Below, in pieces: positions 47,553-61,255 of a DNA stretch of 64,000 nucleotides (positions are counted from its first letter, which is position 1; every line of letters starts with the position of its first letter). Source of the stretch: Prostheceraeus crozeri (taxonomy: Eukaryota; Platyhelminthes; Polycladida; Euryleptidae). The DNA lies in contig CAJQUW010008706.1 of NCBI GenBank assembly GCA_907163375.1, positions 744,001 to 808,000 of the forward strand, written 5' to 3'. The translations under genes and the position numbers were made by a program. The notes below the pieces were generated by a model that did no database searches, was not told where the DNA came from, and saw only the letters and a list, made by a program, of their open reading frames with translations.

Positions 47553-48894
47553 ATGTAGGAGGGAGTGGGGCAAGTTGGGCAATTTCAGAATGAAATGGCA
47601 TATCTCCAGTTCACGCAAATGGTCATCATTACAAGTCTTGTTTCTTTATCAAATGGTTTCATGGTTTTAAAAACGGTCGAACATAAATCCCCACATGATG
47701 AAACATGAGTGAAACTTAATGACAGTGGTTTCTACCCAACTTCCACAGTTGGGTGATTAGCAGTTTTGACAGAAACTGTGGCAAGTTTCGTCCTGAAATC
47801 TTTTTTAATTGTTATATTCTTATTCATTTGTTAAAGAGGAATGCTATTAAGTCTCAATTGCATATAATTGTTTAATCTTTACAGACCGTAGATATTACTT
47901 AATTAACTCCCACCAGCCATTATTTTGAAAATGAAGTTAAAAAAATCCTCCATTCTGTGATTCATTAGCTAGACACAAAAACATACATCAAATTTCTTGG
48001 TAAAACAGTATGAAGTCTACCACTATGTTTGGCAAGATTGGGCTTGCTGGACAATCTTCGAAGCTTCTCCTACGGAATATTACTATATATTCGGTGACGT
48101 TTAGTGTAACCAAATCTCTATTATTCACTACTTTCTCCGATGGAATATTTAGCGATTTTCTTCTTAATGCAATTTCTCGCCATTATTCGTCAAACTTGTC
48201 TCCTGACACGTGTGCAATGTTGCATACTTTGGCTTTGAATAGCGAATTGTAAATGACTCACGCATTTTAAAATTTTGAATCTGTTCAATTCTTTCTGTTG
48301 ATAAATGCTTGCGATTTGTGAGGCAGGTGTTGAAAATCCACACAAAATATTGAGTACAATGGCTACATGTACATCGAATCAGCCAGCGAGTGGTTGAATA
48401 GAAAAATATCTTAGATGAAAAGCACACTCACTTAAAAGAAATTGGCATGAAAATCAATTGTGGGACAAATTTTGAGTAGCCGTAAGCCTACTCAACTGGC
48501 CACAAGGCACTATACCCAACTTCCCCGTGAGGGCACCTTACACAAATATAGGCTATCTGTTATACTTAGCTAACTCCTAATCCATTTTCTGTCACTTTTA
48601 GTAATGAAAATATTAATCAAAATTATGTTTATAAACACTAAAACAATTGCCACAGTGAAAGAGCTGAGGGTAGATTACGCATCATTCGTCACAACTGTAA
48701 ATATTTAAAATAGCTACTGAAAACAAGCATATCACATTTATTCAAATGCAAAATGTCATCAAGCCAAATAATTAGTGAATATCAATATCTACTATATTGA
48801 TATAACAATCAATCAATGTTAGACGTTGCCACAGATCATTTTTCTATATGTGAATAAAATCCAAATACTCAACTTGCTCCACTCTCCCCTACAT
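47553..48894. mobile_element. TIR-bounded block inside unit 3
   Basis: 1342-bp copy, same ends as in unit 1. Confidence 0.6.
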
Positions 48895-49199
48895 CTGACG
48901 ATTGATTCTGAGAGGTAATACTAACAGCGGTCGATAAATTAACTAATTCGTAGTCACTACACTGTTTGACTCTCAACTCAATAGACTTCACCGATCGATG
49001 CCGTCATCAATTGCATTTCTGTCTGCCTATTATGATAATAATCTTGTCATGCGACAACGAATTAACACTGTCATTTGAGATTAATGGGTGAGCTGAGAGC
49101 ACGATTGGATTTACAGTGTAGAATGAATCAACTGAAAATTGTTCCTCAACAGATTATATGAATGGAATCAAACAACAACTGTTGTGTTACGTAGCATAA

Positions 49200-49271
49200 G
49201 CGACCGTGGTGTAAAGGCTAGCATGGATGCCTTCCAAGCATTCGATCCGGGTTCGATTCCCGGCGGTCGCA
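49200..49271 (+). tRNA. tRNA-Gly(UCC), copy 3B
   Basis: B-type flank; gene body unchanged. Confidence 0.97.
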
Positions 49272-49942
49272 CATTTTGTGTCAATGTGATTGACTGTCAC
49301 GCATTACGCAAGCTACGTCCACATCAACTGTATGTACATATTTTGCACGATCGTGTAAAGGTGAAAAGAATCTTCGAGTGAGGATTAAGTAAGTGCAACT
49401 TGATTTGAAGATCTACATTCATCTCACTGCTTTGAGATGATATTTTTCTACCACCAACACAACACTCCTGTCACTAGAACACTTAAAAAAATGGCTGACC
49501 AATCAATTTCCATTCGTGAAGATGATTAACTACCTAAAGAACGATCTTTCTACAAAATCGTCAAGCTTTTACAGTACAGTAGATTGAAATATTTATGAAT
49601 AGATCAATCGATTGAGGAGATGTTACAGAAAGCAGATATACACTATGAGACAGAATACGAGTGGAGACACAATGAAGAAATATCATTATGAGAGGTTCAC
49701 TGTCTGCATATAATCTTGATTTTGTAAGGAAATTGGGTGACAAGTACTGACATGAATTTGTAATTGATTAGCTTATTGCAATGATCGTCAGTAGGCCCCT
49801 AGACTAATAACAACTAATCCCAGCAAATATTGAAATTTGTCAATGAGGGTTGACAGGACTATTCATGTGATTTAGTTGAAGGCTACGTGTTAGTTATCAG
49901 ACGACATAGAAATAAGTTTACTTGCGATACAATCAGGCATAA

Positions 49943-50014
49943 GCGACCGTGGTGTAAAGGCTAGCATGGATGCCTTCCAAGCATTCGATCCGGGTTCGAT
50001 TCCCGGCGGTCGCA
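49943..50014 (+). tRNA. tRNA-Gly(UCC), copy 4A
   Basis: Gene body unchanged despite substitutions in its upstream 50 bp (GTTAGTTATC, CATAGAAATAAG). Confidence 0.97.
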
Positions 50015-50674
50015 CATTTTTGTCCACGTCTCATGTAAAATGTAATTAATTGCGCTCGAAGTTTTGAACAGGAATACAATGTGTACCAGTGTTATGAGTG
50101 AGTCTGTCAGTACGCAGTCAGCAGTTGAGACGAGATCTGTATTTCACTCTTTTCAGAATATTGCATTGTAGTCATTCTCTGCAAATCTTTTACCACCTCG
50201 TCACTTCAATGTGTGAGGATCAACTTCACAGTGGTTGGGTTGCGTCTGACGATTACATATTTACAGGACGAGTTCGTTGGCCCTTTGTGTTTCATGATGA
50301 TTGCCAAAGCTAAGTGATATAACAATCATATGCATAGAATCGCTTCTTATCGCCTACATTCTATTCGAACACATTAATCGGATCAGGGTACTGTATCAAA
50401 AAACAAGATTTGAAAATCACTCAAGATGCACTACAACGTCTCGAGGCCTTTCTCCGCTGGTATGCCGGTCGACGACTGCCGACATCAATAAAGAAGCATG
50501 CTCGATCAAGTAAACTACTTGCGAATCATGAGCATCATCATTCTATACAAGTGACACGTCCGACGTCTTTTCACAATGATTACAAACGGTATTTCACATG
50601 CATGCATCAGTCGAACTGTCGATGCACATCATTATCATTGTCAGAATAACACAGGAGCATCACTGACCAAACAC

Positions 50675-52017
50675 ATGTAGGAGGGAGTGGGGCAAGTTGG
50701 GCAATTTCAGAATGAAATGGCATATCTCCAGTTCACGCAAATGGTCATCATTACAAGTCTTGTTTCTTTATCAAATGGTTTCATGGTTTTAAAAACGGTC
50801 GAACATAAATCCCCACATGATGAAACATGAGTGAAACTTAATGACAGTGGTTTCTACCCAACTTCCACAGTTGGGTGATTAGCAGTTTTGACAGAAACTG
50901 TGGCAAGTTTCGTCCTGAAATCTTTTTTAATTGTTATATTCTTATTCATTTGTTAAAGAGGAATGCTATTAAGTCTCAATTGCATATAATTGTTTAATCT
51001 TTACAGACCGTAGATATTACTTAATTAACTCCCACCAGCCATTATTTTGAAAATGAAGTTAAAAAAATCCCTCCATTCTGTGATTCATTAGCTAGACACA
51101 AAAACATACATCAAATTTCTTGGTAAAACAGTATGAAGTCTACCACTATGTTTGGCAAGATTGGGCTTGCTGGACAATCTTCGAAGCTTCTCCTACGGAA
51201 TATTACTATATATTCGGTGACGTTTAGTGTAACCAAATCTCTATTATTCACTACTTTCTCCGATGGAATATTTAGCGATTTTCTTCTTAATGCAATTTCT
51301 CGCCATTATTCGTCAAACTTGTCTCCTGACACGTGTGCAATGTTGCATACTTTGGCTTTGAATAGCGAATTGTAAATGACTCACGCATTTTAAAATTTTG
51401 AATCTGTTCAATTCTTTCTGTTGATAAATGCTTGCGATTTGTGAGGCAGGTGTTGAAAATCCACACAAAATATTGAGTACAATGCCTACATGTACATCGA
51501 ATCAGCCAGCGAGTGGTTGAATAGAAAAATATCTTAGATGAAAAGCACACTCACTTAAAAGAAATTGGCATGAAAATCAATTGTGGGACAAATTTTGAGT
51601 AGCCGTAAGCCTACTCAACTGGCCACAAGGCACTATACCCAACTTCCCCGTGAGGGCACCTTACACAAATATAGGCTATCTGTTATACTTAGCTAACTCC
51701 TAATCCATTTTCTGTCACTTTTAGTAATGAAAATATTAATCAAAATTATGTTTATAAACACTAAAACAATTGCCACAGTGAAAGAGCTGAGGGTAGATTA
51801 CGCATCATTCGTCACAACTGTAAATATTTAAAATAGCTACTGAAAACAAGCATATCACATTTATTCAAATGCAAAATGTCATCAAGCCAAATAATTAGTG
51901 AATATCAATATCTACTATATTGATATAACAATCAATCAATGTTAGACGTTGCCACAGATCATTTTTCTATATGTGAATAAAATCCAAATACTCAACTTGC
52001 TCCACTCTCCCCTACAT
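50675..52017. mobile_element. TIR-bounded block inside unit 4
   Basis: 1343-bp copy, same ends as in unit 1. Confidence 0.6.
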
Positions 52018-52322
52018 CTGACGATTGATTCTGCGAGGTAATACTAACAGCGGTCGATAAATTAACTAATTCGTAGTCACTACACTGTTTGACTCTCAAC
52101 TCAATAGACTTCACCGATCGATGCCGTCATCAATTGCATTTCTGTCGGCCTATTATGATAATAATCTTGTGATGCGACAACGAATTAACACTGTCATTTG
52201 AGATTAATGGGTGAGCTGAGAGCACGATTGGATTTACAGTGTAGAATGAATCAACTGAAAATTGTTCCTCAACAGATTATATGAATGGAATCAAACGACA
52301 ACTGTTGTGTTACGTAGCATAA

Positions 52323-52394
52323 GCGACCGTGGTGTAAAGGCTAGCATGGATGCCTTCCAAGCATTCGATCCGGGTTCGATTCCCGGCGGTCGCA
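52323..52394 (+). tRNA. tRNA-Gly(UCC), copy 4B
   Basis: B-type flank; gene body unchanged. Confidence 0.97.
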
Positions 52395-53065
52395 CATTTT
52401 GTGTCAATGTGATTGACTGTCACGCATTACGCAAGCTACGTCCACATCAACTGTATGTACATATTTTGCACGATCGTGTAAAGGTGAAAAGAATCTTCGA
52501 GTGAGGATTAAGTAAGTGCAACTTGATTTGAAGATCTACATTCATCTCACTGCTTTGAGATGATATTTTTCTACCACCAACACAACACTCCTGTCACTAG
52601 AACACTTAAAAAAACGGCTGACCAATCAATTTCCATTCGTGAAGATGATTAACTACCTAAAGAACGATCTTTCTACAAAATCGTCAAGCTTTTACAGTAC
52701 AGTAGATTGAAATATTTATGAATAGATCAATCGATTGAGGAGATGTTACAGAAAGCAGATATACACTATGAGACAGAATACGAGTGGAGACACAATGAAG
52801 AAATATGATCATCATCGGTTCATTGTCTGCATATAATCTTGATTTTGTAAGGAAATTGGGTGACAAGTACTGACATGAATTTGTAATTGATTAGCTTATT
52901 GCAATGATCGTCAGTAGGCCCTTAGACTAGTAACAACTAATCCCAGCAAATATTGAAATTTGTCAATGAGGGTTGACAGGACTATTCATGTGATTTAGTT
53001 GAAGGCTACGTGTTAGTTAACAGACGACATAGAGATAAGTTTACTTGCGATACAATCAGGCATAA

Positions 53066-53137
53066 GCGACCGTGGTGTAAAGGCTAGCATGGATGCCTTC
53101 CAAGCATTCGATCCGGGTTCGATTCCCGGCGGTCGCA
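53066..53137 (+). tRNA. tRNA-Gly(UCC), copy 5A
   Basis: Intact gene 185 bp upstream of the deletion junction of this unit. Confidence 0.97.
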
Positions 53138-53375
53138 CATTTTTGTCCACGTCTCATGTAAAATGTAATTAATTGCGCTCGAAGTTTTGAAATGGAATAC
53201 AATGTGTACCAGTGTTCTGAGTGAGTCTGTCAGTACGCAGTCAGCAGTTGAGACGAGATCTGTATTTCACTCTTTTCAGAATATTGCATTGTAGTCATTC
53301 TCTGCAAATCTTTTACCACCTCAGAATAACAGAGGATAACACAGGATAATCACAGGAGCATCACTGACCAAACAC

Positions 53376-54718
53376 ATGTAGGAGGGAGTGTGGCAAGTTG
53401 GGCAATTTCAGAATGAAATGGCATATCTCCAGTTCACGCAAATGGTCATCATTACAAGTCTTGTTTCTTTATCAAATGGTTTCATGGTTTTAAAAACGGT
53501 CGAACATAAATCCCCACATGATGAAACATGAGTGAAACTTAATGACAGTGGTTTCTACCCAACTTCCACAGTTGGGTGATTAGCAGTTTTGACAGAAACT
53601 GTGGCAAGTTTCGTCCTGAAATCTTTTTTAATTGTTATATTCTTATTCATTTGTTAAAGAGGAATGCTATTAAGTCTCAATTGCATATAATTGTTTAATC
53701 TTTACAGACCGTAGATATTACTTAATTAACTCCCACCAGCCATTATTTTGAAAATGAAGTTAAAAAAATCCCTCCATTCTGTGATTCATTAGCTAGACAC
53801 AAAAACATACATCAAATTTCTTGGTAAAACAGTATGAAGTCTACCACTATGTTTGGCAAGATTGGGCTTGCTGGACAATCTTCGAAGCTTCTCCTACGGA
53901 ATATTACTATATATTCGGTGACGTTTAGTGTAACCAAATCTCTATTATTCACTACTTTCTCCGATGGAATATTTAGCGATTTTCTTCTTAATGCAATTTC
54001 TCGCCATTATTCGTCAAACTTGTCTCCTGACACGTGTGCAATGTTGCATACTTTGGCTTTGAATAGCGAATTGTAAATGACTCACGCATTTTAAAATTTT
54101 GAATCTGTTCAATTCTTTCTGTTGATAAATGCTTGCGATTTGTGAGGCAGGTGTTGAAAATCCACACAAAATATTGAGTACAATGCCTACATGTACATCG
54201 AATCAGCCAGCGAGTGGTTGAATAGAAAAATATCTTAGATGAAAAGCACACTCACTTAAAAGAAATTGGCATGAAAATCAATTGTGGGACAAATTTTGAG
54301 TAGCCGTAAGCCTACTCAACTGGCCACAAGGCACTATACCCAACTTCCCCGTGAGGGCACCTTACACAAATATAGGCTATCTGTTATACTTAGCTAACTC
54401 CTAATCCATTTTCTGTCACTTTTAGTAATGAAAATATTAATCAAAATTATGTTTATAAACACTAAAACAATTGCCACAGTGAAAGAGCTGAGGGTAGATT
54501 ACGCATCATTCGTCACAACTGTAAATATTTAAAATAGCTACTGAAAACAAGCATATCACATTTATTCAAATGCAAAATGTCATCAAGCCAAACAATTAAT
54601 GAATATCAATATCTACTATATTGATATAACAATCAATCAATGTTAGACGTTGCCACAGATCATTTTTCTATATGTGAATAAAATCCAAATACTCAACTTG
54701 CTCCACTCTCCCCTACAT
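53376..54718. mobile_element. TIR-bounded block inside unit 5
   Basis: Full-length block; its left TIR has one extra change (GTGTGGCAAG). Confidence 0.6.
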
Positions 54719-55023
54719 CTGACGATTGATTCTGCGAGGTAATACTAACAGCGGTCGATAAATTAACTAATTCGTAGTCACTACACTGTTTGACTCTCAA
54801 CTCAATAGACTTCACCGATCGATGCCGTCATCAATTGCATTTCTGTCGGCCTATTATGATAATAATCTTGTGATGCGACAACGAATTAACACTGTCATTT
54901 GAGATTAATGGGTGAGCTGAGAGCACGATTGGATTTACAGTGTAGAATGAATCAACTGAAAATTGTTCCTCAACAGATTATATGAATGGAATCAAACGAC
55001 AACTGTTGTGTTACGTAGCATAA

Positions 55024-55095
55024 GCGACCGTGGTGTAAAGGCTAGCATGGATGCCTTCCAAGCATTCGATCCGGGTTCGATTCCCGGCGGTCGCA
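55024..55095 (+). tRNA. tRNA-Gly(UCC), copy 5B
   Basis: B-type flank; gene body unchanged. Confidence 0.97.
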
Positions 55096-55766
55096 CATTT
55101 TGTGTCAATGTGATTGACTGTCACGCATTACGCAAGCTACGTCCACATCAACTGTATGTACATATTTTGCACGATCGTGTAAAGGTGAAAAGAATCTTCG
55201 AGTGAGGATTAAGTAAGTGCAACTTGATTTGAAGATCTACATTCATCTCACTGCTTTGAGATGATATTTTTCTACCACCAACACAACACTCCTGTCACTA
55301 GAACACTTAAAAAAACGGCTGACCAATCAATTTCCATTCGTGAAGATGATTAACTACCTAAAGAACGATCTTTCTACAAAATCGTCAAGCTTTTACAGTA
55401 CAGTAGATTGAAATATTTATGAATAGATCAATCGATTGAGGAGATGTTACAGAAAGCAGATATACACTATGAGACAGAATACGAGTGGAGACACAATGAA
55501 GAAATATGATCATCATCGGTTCATTGTCTGCATATAATCTTGATTTTGTAAGGAAATTGGGTGACAAGTACTGACATGAATTTGTAATTGATTAGCTTAT
55601 TGCAATGATCGTCAGTAGGCCCTTAGACTAGTAACAACTAATCCCAGCAAATATTGAAATTTGTCAATGATGGTTGACAGGACTATTCATGTGATTTAGT
55701 TGAAGGCTACGTGTTAGTTAACAGACGACATAGAGATAAGTTTACTTGCGATGCAATCAGGCATAA

Positions 55767-55838
55767 GCGACCGTGGTGTAAAGGCTAGCATGGATGCCTT
55801 CCAAGCATTCGATCCGGGTTCGATTCCCGGCGGTCGCA
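55767..55838 (+). tRNA. tRNA-Gly(UCC), copy 6A
   Basis: Gene body unchanged; T5 terminator follows. Confidence 0.97.
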
Positions 55839-56413
55839 CATTTTTGTCCACGTCTCATGTAAAATGTAATTAATTGCGCTCGAAGTTTTGAACAGGAATA
55901 CAATGTGTACCAGTGTTCTGAGTGAGTCTGTCAGTACGCAGTCAGCAGTTGAGACGAGATCTGTATTTCACTCTTTTCAGAATATTGCATTGTAGTCATT
56001 CTCTGCAAATCTTTTACCACCTCAGAATGTGTGAGGATCAACTTCACAGTGGTTGGGTTGCGTCTGACGATTACATATTTACAGGACGAGTTCGTTGGCC
56101 CTTTGTGTTTCATGATGATTGCCAAAGCTAAGTGATATAACAATCATATGCATAGAATCGCTTATCGCCTACATTCTATTCGAACACATTATCGGATCAG
56201 GGTACTGTATCAAAAACAAGATTTGAAAATCACTCAAGATGCACTACAACGTCTCGAGATCGGTCGACGACTGCCGACATCAATAAAGAAGCATCGATCA
56301 AGTAAACTACTTGCGACATCATCATTCTATACAAGTGACACGTGACGTCTTTTCACAATGATTACATACGGTATTTCACACAGAATAACACAGGAGCATC
56401 ACTGACCAAACAC

Positions 56414-57756
56414 ATGTAGGAGGGAGTGGGGCAAGTTGGGCAATTTCAGAATGAAATGGCATATCTCCAGTTCACGCAAATGGTCATCATTACAAGTCTT
56501 GTTTCTTTATCAAATGGTTTCATGGTTTTAAAAACGGTCGAACATAAATCCCCACATGATGAAACATGAGTGAAACTTAATGACAGTGGTTTCTACCCAA
56601 CTTCCACAGTTGGGTGATTGGCAGTTTTGACAGAAACTGTGGCAAGTTTCGTCCTGAAATCTTTTTTAATTGTTATATTCTTATTCATTTGTTAAAGAGG
56701 AATGCTATTAAGTCTCAATTGCATATAATTGTTTAATCTTTACAGACCGTAGATATTACTTAATTAACTCCCACCAGCCATTATTTTGAAAATGAAGTTA
56801 AAAAAATCCCTCCATTCTGTGATTCATTAGCTAGACACAAAAACATACATCAAATTTCTTGGTAAAACAGTATGAAGTCTACCACTATGTTTGGCAAGAT
56901 TGGGCTTGCTGGACAATCTTCGAAGCTTCTCCTACGGAATATTACTATATATTCGGTGACGTTTAGTGTAACCAAATCTCTATTATTCACTACTTTCTCC
57001 GATGGAATATTTAGCGATTTTCTTCTTAATGCAATTTCTCGCCATTATTCGTCAAACTTGTCTCCTGACACGTGTGCAATGTTGCATACTTTGGCTTTGA
57101 ATAGCGAATTGTAAATGACTCACGCATTTTAAAATTTTGAATCTGTTCAATTCTTTCTGTTGATAAATGCTTGCGATTTGTGAGGCAGGTGTTGAAAATC
57201 CACACAAAATATTGAGTACAATGCCTACATGTACATCGAATCAGCCAGCGAGTGGTTGAATAGAAAAATATCTTAGATGAAAAGCACACTCACTTAAAAG
57301 AAATTGGCATGAAAATCAATTGTGGGACAAATTTTGAGTAGCCGTAAGCCTACTCAACTGGCCACAAGGCACTATACCCAACTTCCCCGTGAGGGCACCT
57401 TACACAAATATAGGCTATCTGTTATACTTAGCTAACTCCTAATCCATTTTCTGTCACTTTTAGTAATGAAAATATTAATCAAAATTATGTTTATAAACAC
57501 TAAAACAATTGCCACAGTGAAAGAGCTGAGGGTAGATTACGCATCATTCGTCACAACTGTAAATATTTAAAATAGCTACTGAAAACAAGCATATCACATT
57601 TATTCAAATGCAAAATGTCATCAAGCCAAACAATTAATGAATATCAATATCTACTATATTGATATAACAATCAATCAATGTTAGACGTTGCCACAGATCA
57701 TTTTTCTATATGTGAATAAAATCCAAATACTCAACTTGCTCCACTCTCCCCTACAT
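56414..57756. mobile_element. TIR-bounded block inside unit 6
   Basis: 1343-bp copy, begins directly after the eroded spacer. Confidence 0.6.
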
Positions 57757-58061
57757 CTGACGATTGATTCTGCGAGGTAATACTAACAGCGGTCGATAAA
57801 TTAACTAATTCGTAGTCACTACACTGTTTGACTCTCAACTCAATAGACTTCACCGATCGATGCCGTCATCAATTGCATTTCTGTCGGCCTATTATGATAA
57901 TAATCTTGTGATGCGACAACGAATTAACACTGTCATTTGAGATTAATGGGTGAGCTGAGAGCACGATTGGATTTACAGTGTAGAATGAATCAACTGAAAA
58001 TTGTTCCTCAACAGATTATATGAATGGAATCAAACAACAACTGTTGTGTTACGTAGCATAA

Positions 58062-58133
58062 GCGACCGTGGTGTAAAGGCTAGCATGGATGCCTTCCAAG
58101 CATTCGATCCGGGTTCGATTCCCGGCGGTCGCA
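58062..58133 (+). tRNA. tRNA-Gly(UCC), copy 6B
   Basis: B-type flank; gene body unchanged. Confidence 0.97.
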
Positions 58134-58804
58134 CATTTTGTGTCAATGTGATTGACTGTCACGCATTACGCAAGCTACGTCCACATCAACTGTATGTACA
58201 TATTTTGCACGATCGTGTAAAGGTGAAAAGAATCTTCGAGTGAGGATTAAGTAAATGCAACTTGATTTGAAGATCTACATTCATCTCACTGCTTTGAGAT
58301 GATATTTTTCTACCACCAATACAACACTCCTGTCACTAGAACACTTAAAAAAACGGCTGACCAATCAATTTCCATTCGTGAAGATGATTAACTACCTAAA
58401 GAACGATCTTTCTACAAAATCGTCAAGCTTTTACAGTACAGTAGATTGAAATATTTATGAATAGATCAATCGATTGAGGAGATGTTACAGAAAGCAGATA
58501 TACACTATGAGACAGAATACGAGTGGAGACACAATGAAGAAATATCATTATGAGAGGTTCACTGTCTGCATATAATCTTGATTTTGTAAGGAAATTGGGT
58601 GATAAGTACTGACATGAATTTGTAATTGATTAGCTTATTGCAATGATCGTCAGTAGGCCCCTAGACTAATAACAACTAATCCCAGCAAATATTGAAATTT
58701 GTCAATGAGGGTTGACAGGACTATTCATGTGATTTAGTTGAAGGCTACGTGTTAGTTATCAGACGACATAGAGATAAGTTTACTTGCGATGCAATCAGGC
58801 ATAA

Positions 58805-58876
58805 GCGACCGTGGTGTAAAGGCTAGCATGGATGCCTTCCAAGCATTCGATCCGGGTTCGATTCCCGGCGGTCGCA
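58805..58876 (+). tRNA. tRNA-Gly(UCC), copy 7A
   Basis: Gene body unchanged. Confidence 0.97.
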
Positions 58877-59536
58877 CATTTTTGTCCACGTCTCATGTAA
58901 AATGTAATTAATTGCGCTCGAAGTTTTGAACAGGAATACAATGTGTACCAGTGTTATGAGTGAGTCTGTCAGTACGCAGTCAGCAGTTGAGACGAGATCT
59001 GTATTTCACTCTTTTCAGAATATTGCATTGTAGTCATTCTCTGCAAATCTTTTACCACCTCGTCACTTCAATGTGTGAGGATCAACTTCACAGTGGTTGG
59101 GTTGCGTCTGACGATTACATATTTACAGGACGAGTTCGTTGGCCCTTTGTGTTTCATGATGATTGCCAAAGCTAAGTGATATAACAATCATATGCATAGA
59201 ATCGCTTCTTATCGCCTACATTCTATTCGAACACATTAATCGGATCAGGGTACTGTATCAAAAAACAAGATTTGAAAATCACTCAAGATGCACTACAACG
59301 TCTCGAGGCCTTTCTCCGCTGGTATGCCGGTCGACGACTGCCGACATCAATAAAGAAGCATGCTCGATCAAGTAAACTACTTGCGAATCATGAGCATCAT
59401 CATTCTATACAAGTGACACGTCCGACGTCTTTTCACAATGATTACATACGGTATTTCACATGCATGCATCAGTCGAACTGTCGATGCACATCATTATCAT
59501 TGTCAGAATAACACAGGAGCATCACTGACCAAACAC

Positions 59537-60878
59537 ATGTAGGAGGGAGTGGGGCAAGTTGGGCAATTTCAGAATGAAATGGCATATCTCCAGTTCACGC
59601 AAATGGTCATCATTACAAGTCTTGTTTCTTTATCAAATGGTTTCATGGTTTTAAAAACGGTCGAACATAAATCCCCACATGATGAAACATGAGTGAAACT
59701 TAATGACAGTGGTTTCTACCCAACTTCCACAGTTGGGTGATTAGCAGTTTTGACAGAAACTGTGGCAAGTTTCGTCCTGAAATCTTTTTTAATTGTTATA
59801 TTCTTATTCATTTGTTAAAGAGGAATGCTATTAAGTCTCAATTGCATATAATTGTTTAATCTTTACAGACCGTAGATATTACTTAATTAACTCCCACCAG
59901 CCATTATTTTGAAAATGAAGTTAAAAAAATCCCTCCATTCTGTGATTCATTAGCTAGACACAAAAACATACATCAAATTTCTTGGTAAAACAGTATGAAG
60001 TCTACCACTATGTTTGGCAAGATTGGGCTTGCTGGACAATCTTCGAAGCTTCTCCTACGGAATATTACTATATATTCGGTGACGTTTAGTGTAACCAAAT
60101 CTCTATTATTCACTACTTTCTCCGATGGAATATTTAGCGATTTTCTTCTTAATGCAATTTCTCGCCATTATTCGTCAAACTTGTCTCCTGACACGTGTGC
60201 AATGTTGCATACTTTGGCTTTGAATAGCGAATTGTAAATGACTCACGCATTTTAACATTTTGAATCTGTTCAATTCTTTCTGTTGATAAATGCTTGCGAT
60301 TTGTGAGGCAGGTGTTGAAAATCCACACAAAATATTGAGTACAATGCCTACATGTACATCGAATCAGCCAGCGAGTGGTTGAATAGAAAAATATCTTAGA
60401 TGAAAAGCACACTCACTTAAAAGAAATTGGCATGAAAATCAATTGTGGGACAAATTTTGAGTAGCCGTAAGCCTACTCAACTGGCCACAAGGCACTATAC
60501 CCAACTTCCCCGTGAGGGCACCTTACACAAATATAGGCTATCTGTTATACTTAGCTAACTCCTAATCCATTTTCTGTCACTTTTAGTAATGAAAATATTA
60601 ATCAAAATTATGTTTATAAACACTAAAACAATTGCCACAGTGAAAGAGCTGAGGGTAGATTACGCATCATTCGTCACAACTGTAAATATTTAAAATAGCT
60701 ACTGAAAACAAGCATATCACATTTATTCAAATGCAAAATGTCATCAAGCCAAACAATTAATGAATATCAATATCTACTATATTGATATAACAATCAATCA
60801 ATGTTAGACGTTGCCACAGATCATTTTTCTATATGTGAATAAAATCCAAATACTCAACTTGCTCCACTCTCCCTACAT
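59537..60878. mobile_element. TIR-bounded block inside unit 7
   Basis: 1342-bp copy with one C lost in the right TIR (CTCTCCCTACAT). Confidence 0.6.
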
Positions 60879-61183
60879 CTGACGATTGATTCTGCGAGGT
60901 AATACTAACAGCGGTCGATAAATTAACTAATTCGTAGTCACTACACTGTTTGACTCTCAACTCAATAGACTTCACCGATCGATGCCGTCATCAATTGCAT
61001 TTCTGTCGGCCTATTATGATAATAATCTTGTGATGCGACAACGAATTAACACTGTCATTTGAGATTAATGGGTGAGCTGAGAGCACGATTGGATTTACAG
61101 TGTAGAATGAATCAACTGAAAATTGTTCCTCAACAGATTATATGAATGGAATCAAACAACAACTGTTGTGTTACGTAGCATAA

Positions 61184-61255
61184 GCGACCGTGGTGTAAAG
61201 GCTAGCATGGATGCCTTCCAAGCATTCGATCCGGGTTCGATTCCCGGCGGTCGCA
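61184..61255 (+). tRNA. tRNA-Gly(UCC), copy 7B
   Basis: B-type flank; gene body unchanged. Confidence 0.97.

Larger units (their letters stand above)
46480..49600 (+). repeat. Macrosatellite unit 3
   Basis: 3121 bp. First unit with GTGTTGAAAATCC, CGAATCAGCC and GTAAAGGTGAAAAG. A one-base loss in CTCTTTCAG alters the open frame that the other full-length units carry near their left end. Confidence 0.92.
49601..52723 (+). repeat. Macrosatellite unit 4
   Basis: 3123 bp. First unit with CAATGCCTAC and CTGCGAGGTAA, still with the older AATAATTAGTG. Has CGATACAATC before tRNA A, as does unit 5. Confidence 0.92.
52724..55424 (+). repeat. Macrosatellite unit 5 (2701 bp, deleted)
   Basis: Lacks about 420 bp between tRNA A and the TIR block. 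At the junction (about 53322-53353) three short overlapping AGGATAAC-like pieces replace the lost segment. First unit with AACAATTAATG. Confidence 0.92.
55425..58462 (+). repeat. Macrosatellite unit 6 (3038 bp, many small deletions)
   Basis: Roughly ten separate small losses (1 to about 45 bp) are clustered in 56020-56390, exactly the segment that unit 5 lacks altogether. The rest of the unit is unaffected. Confidence 0.92.
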
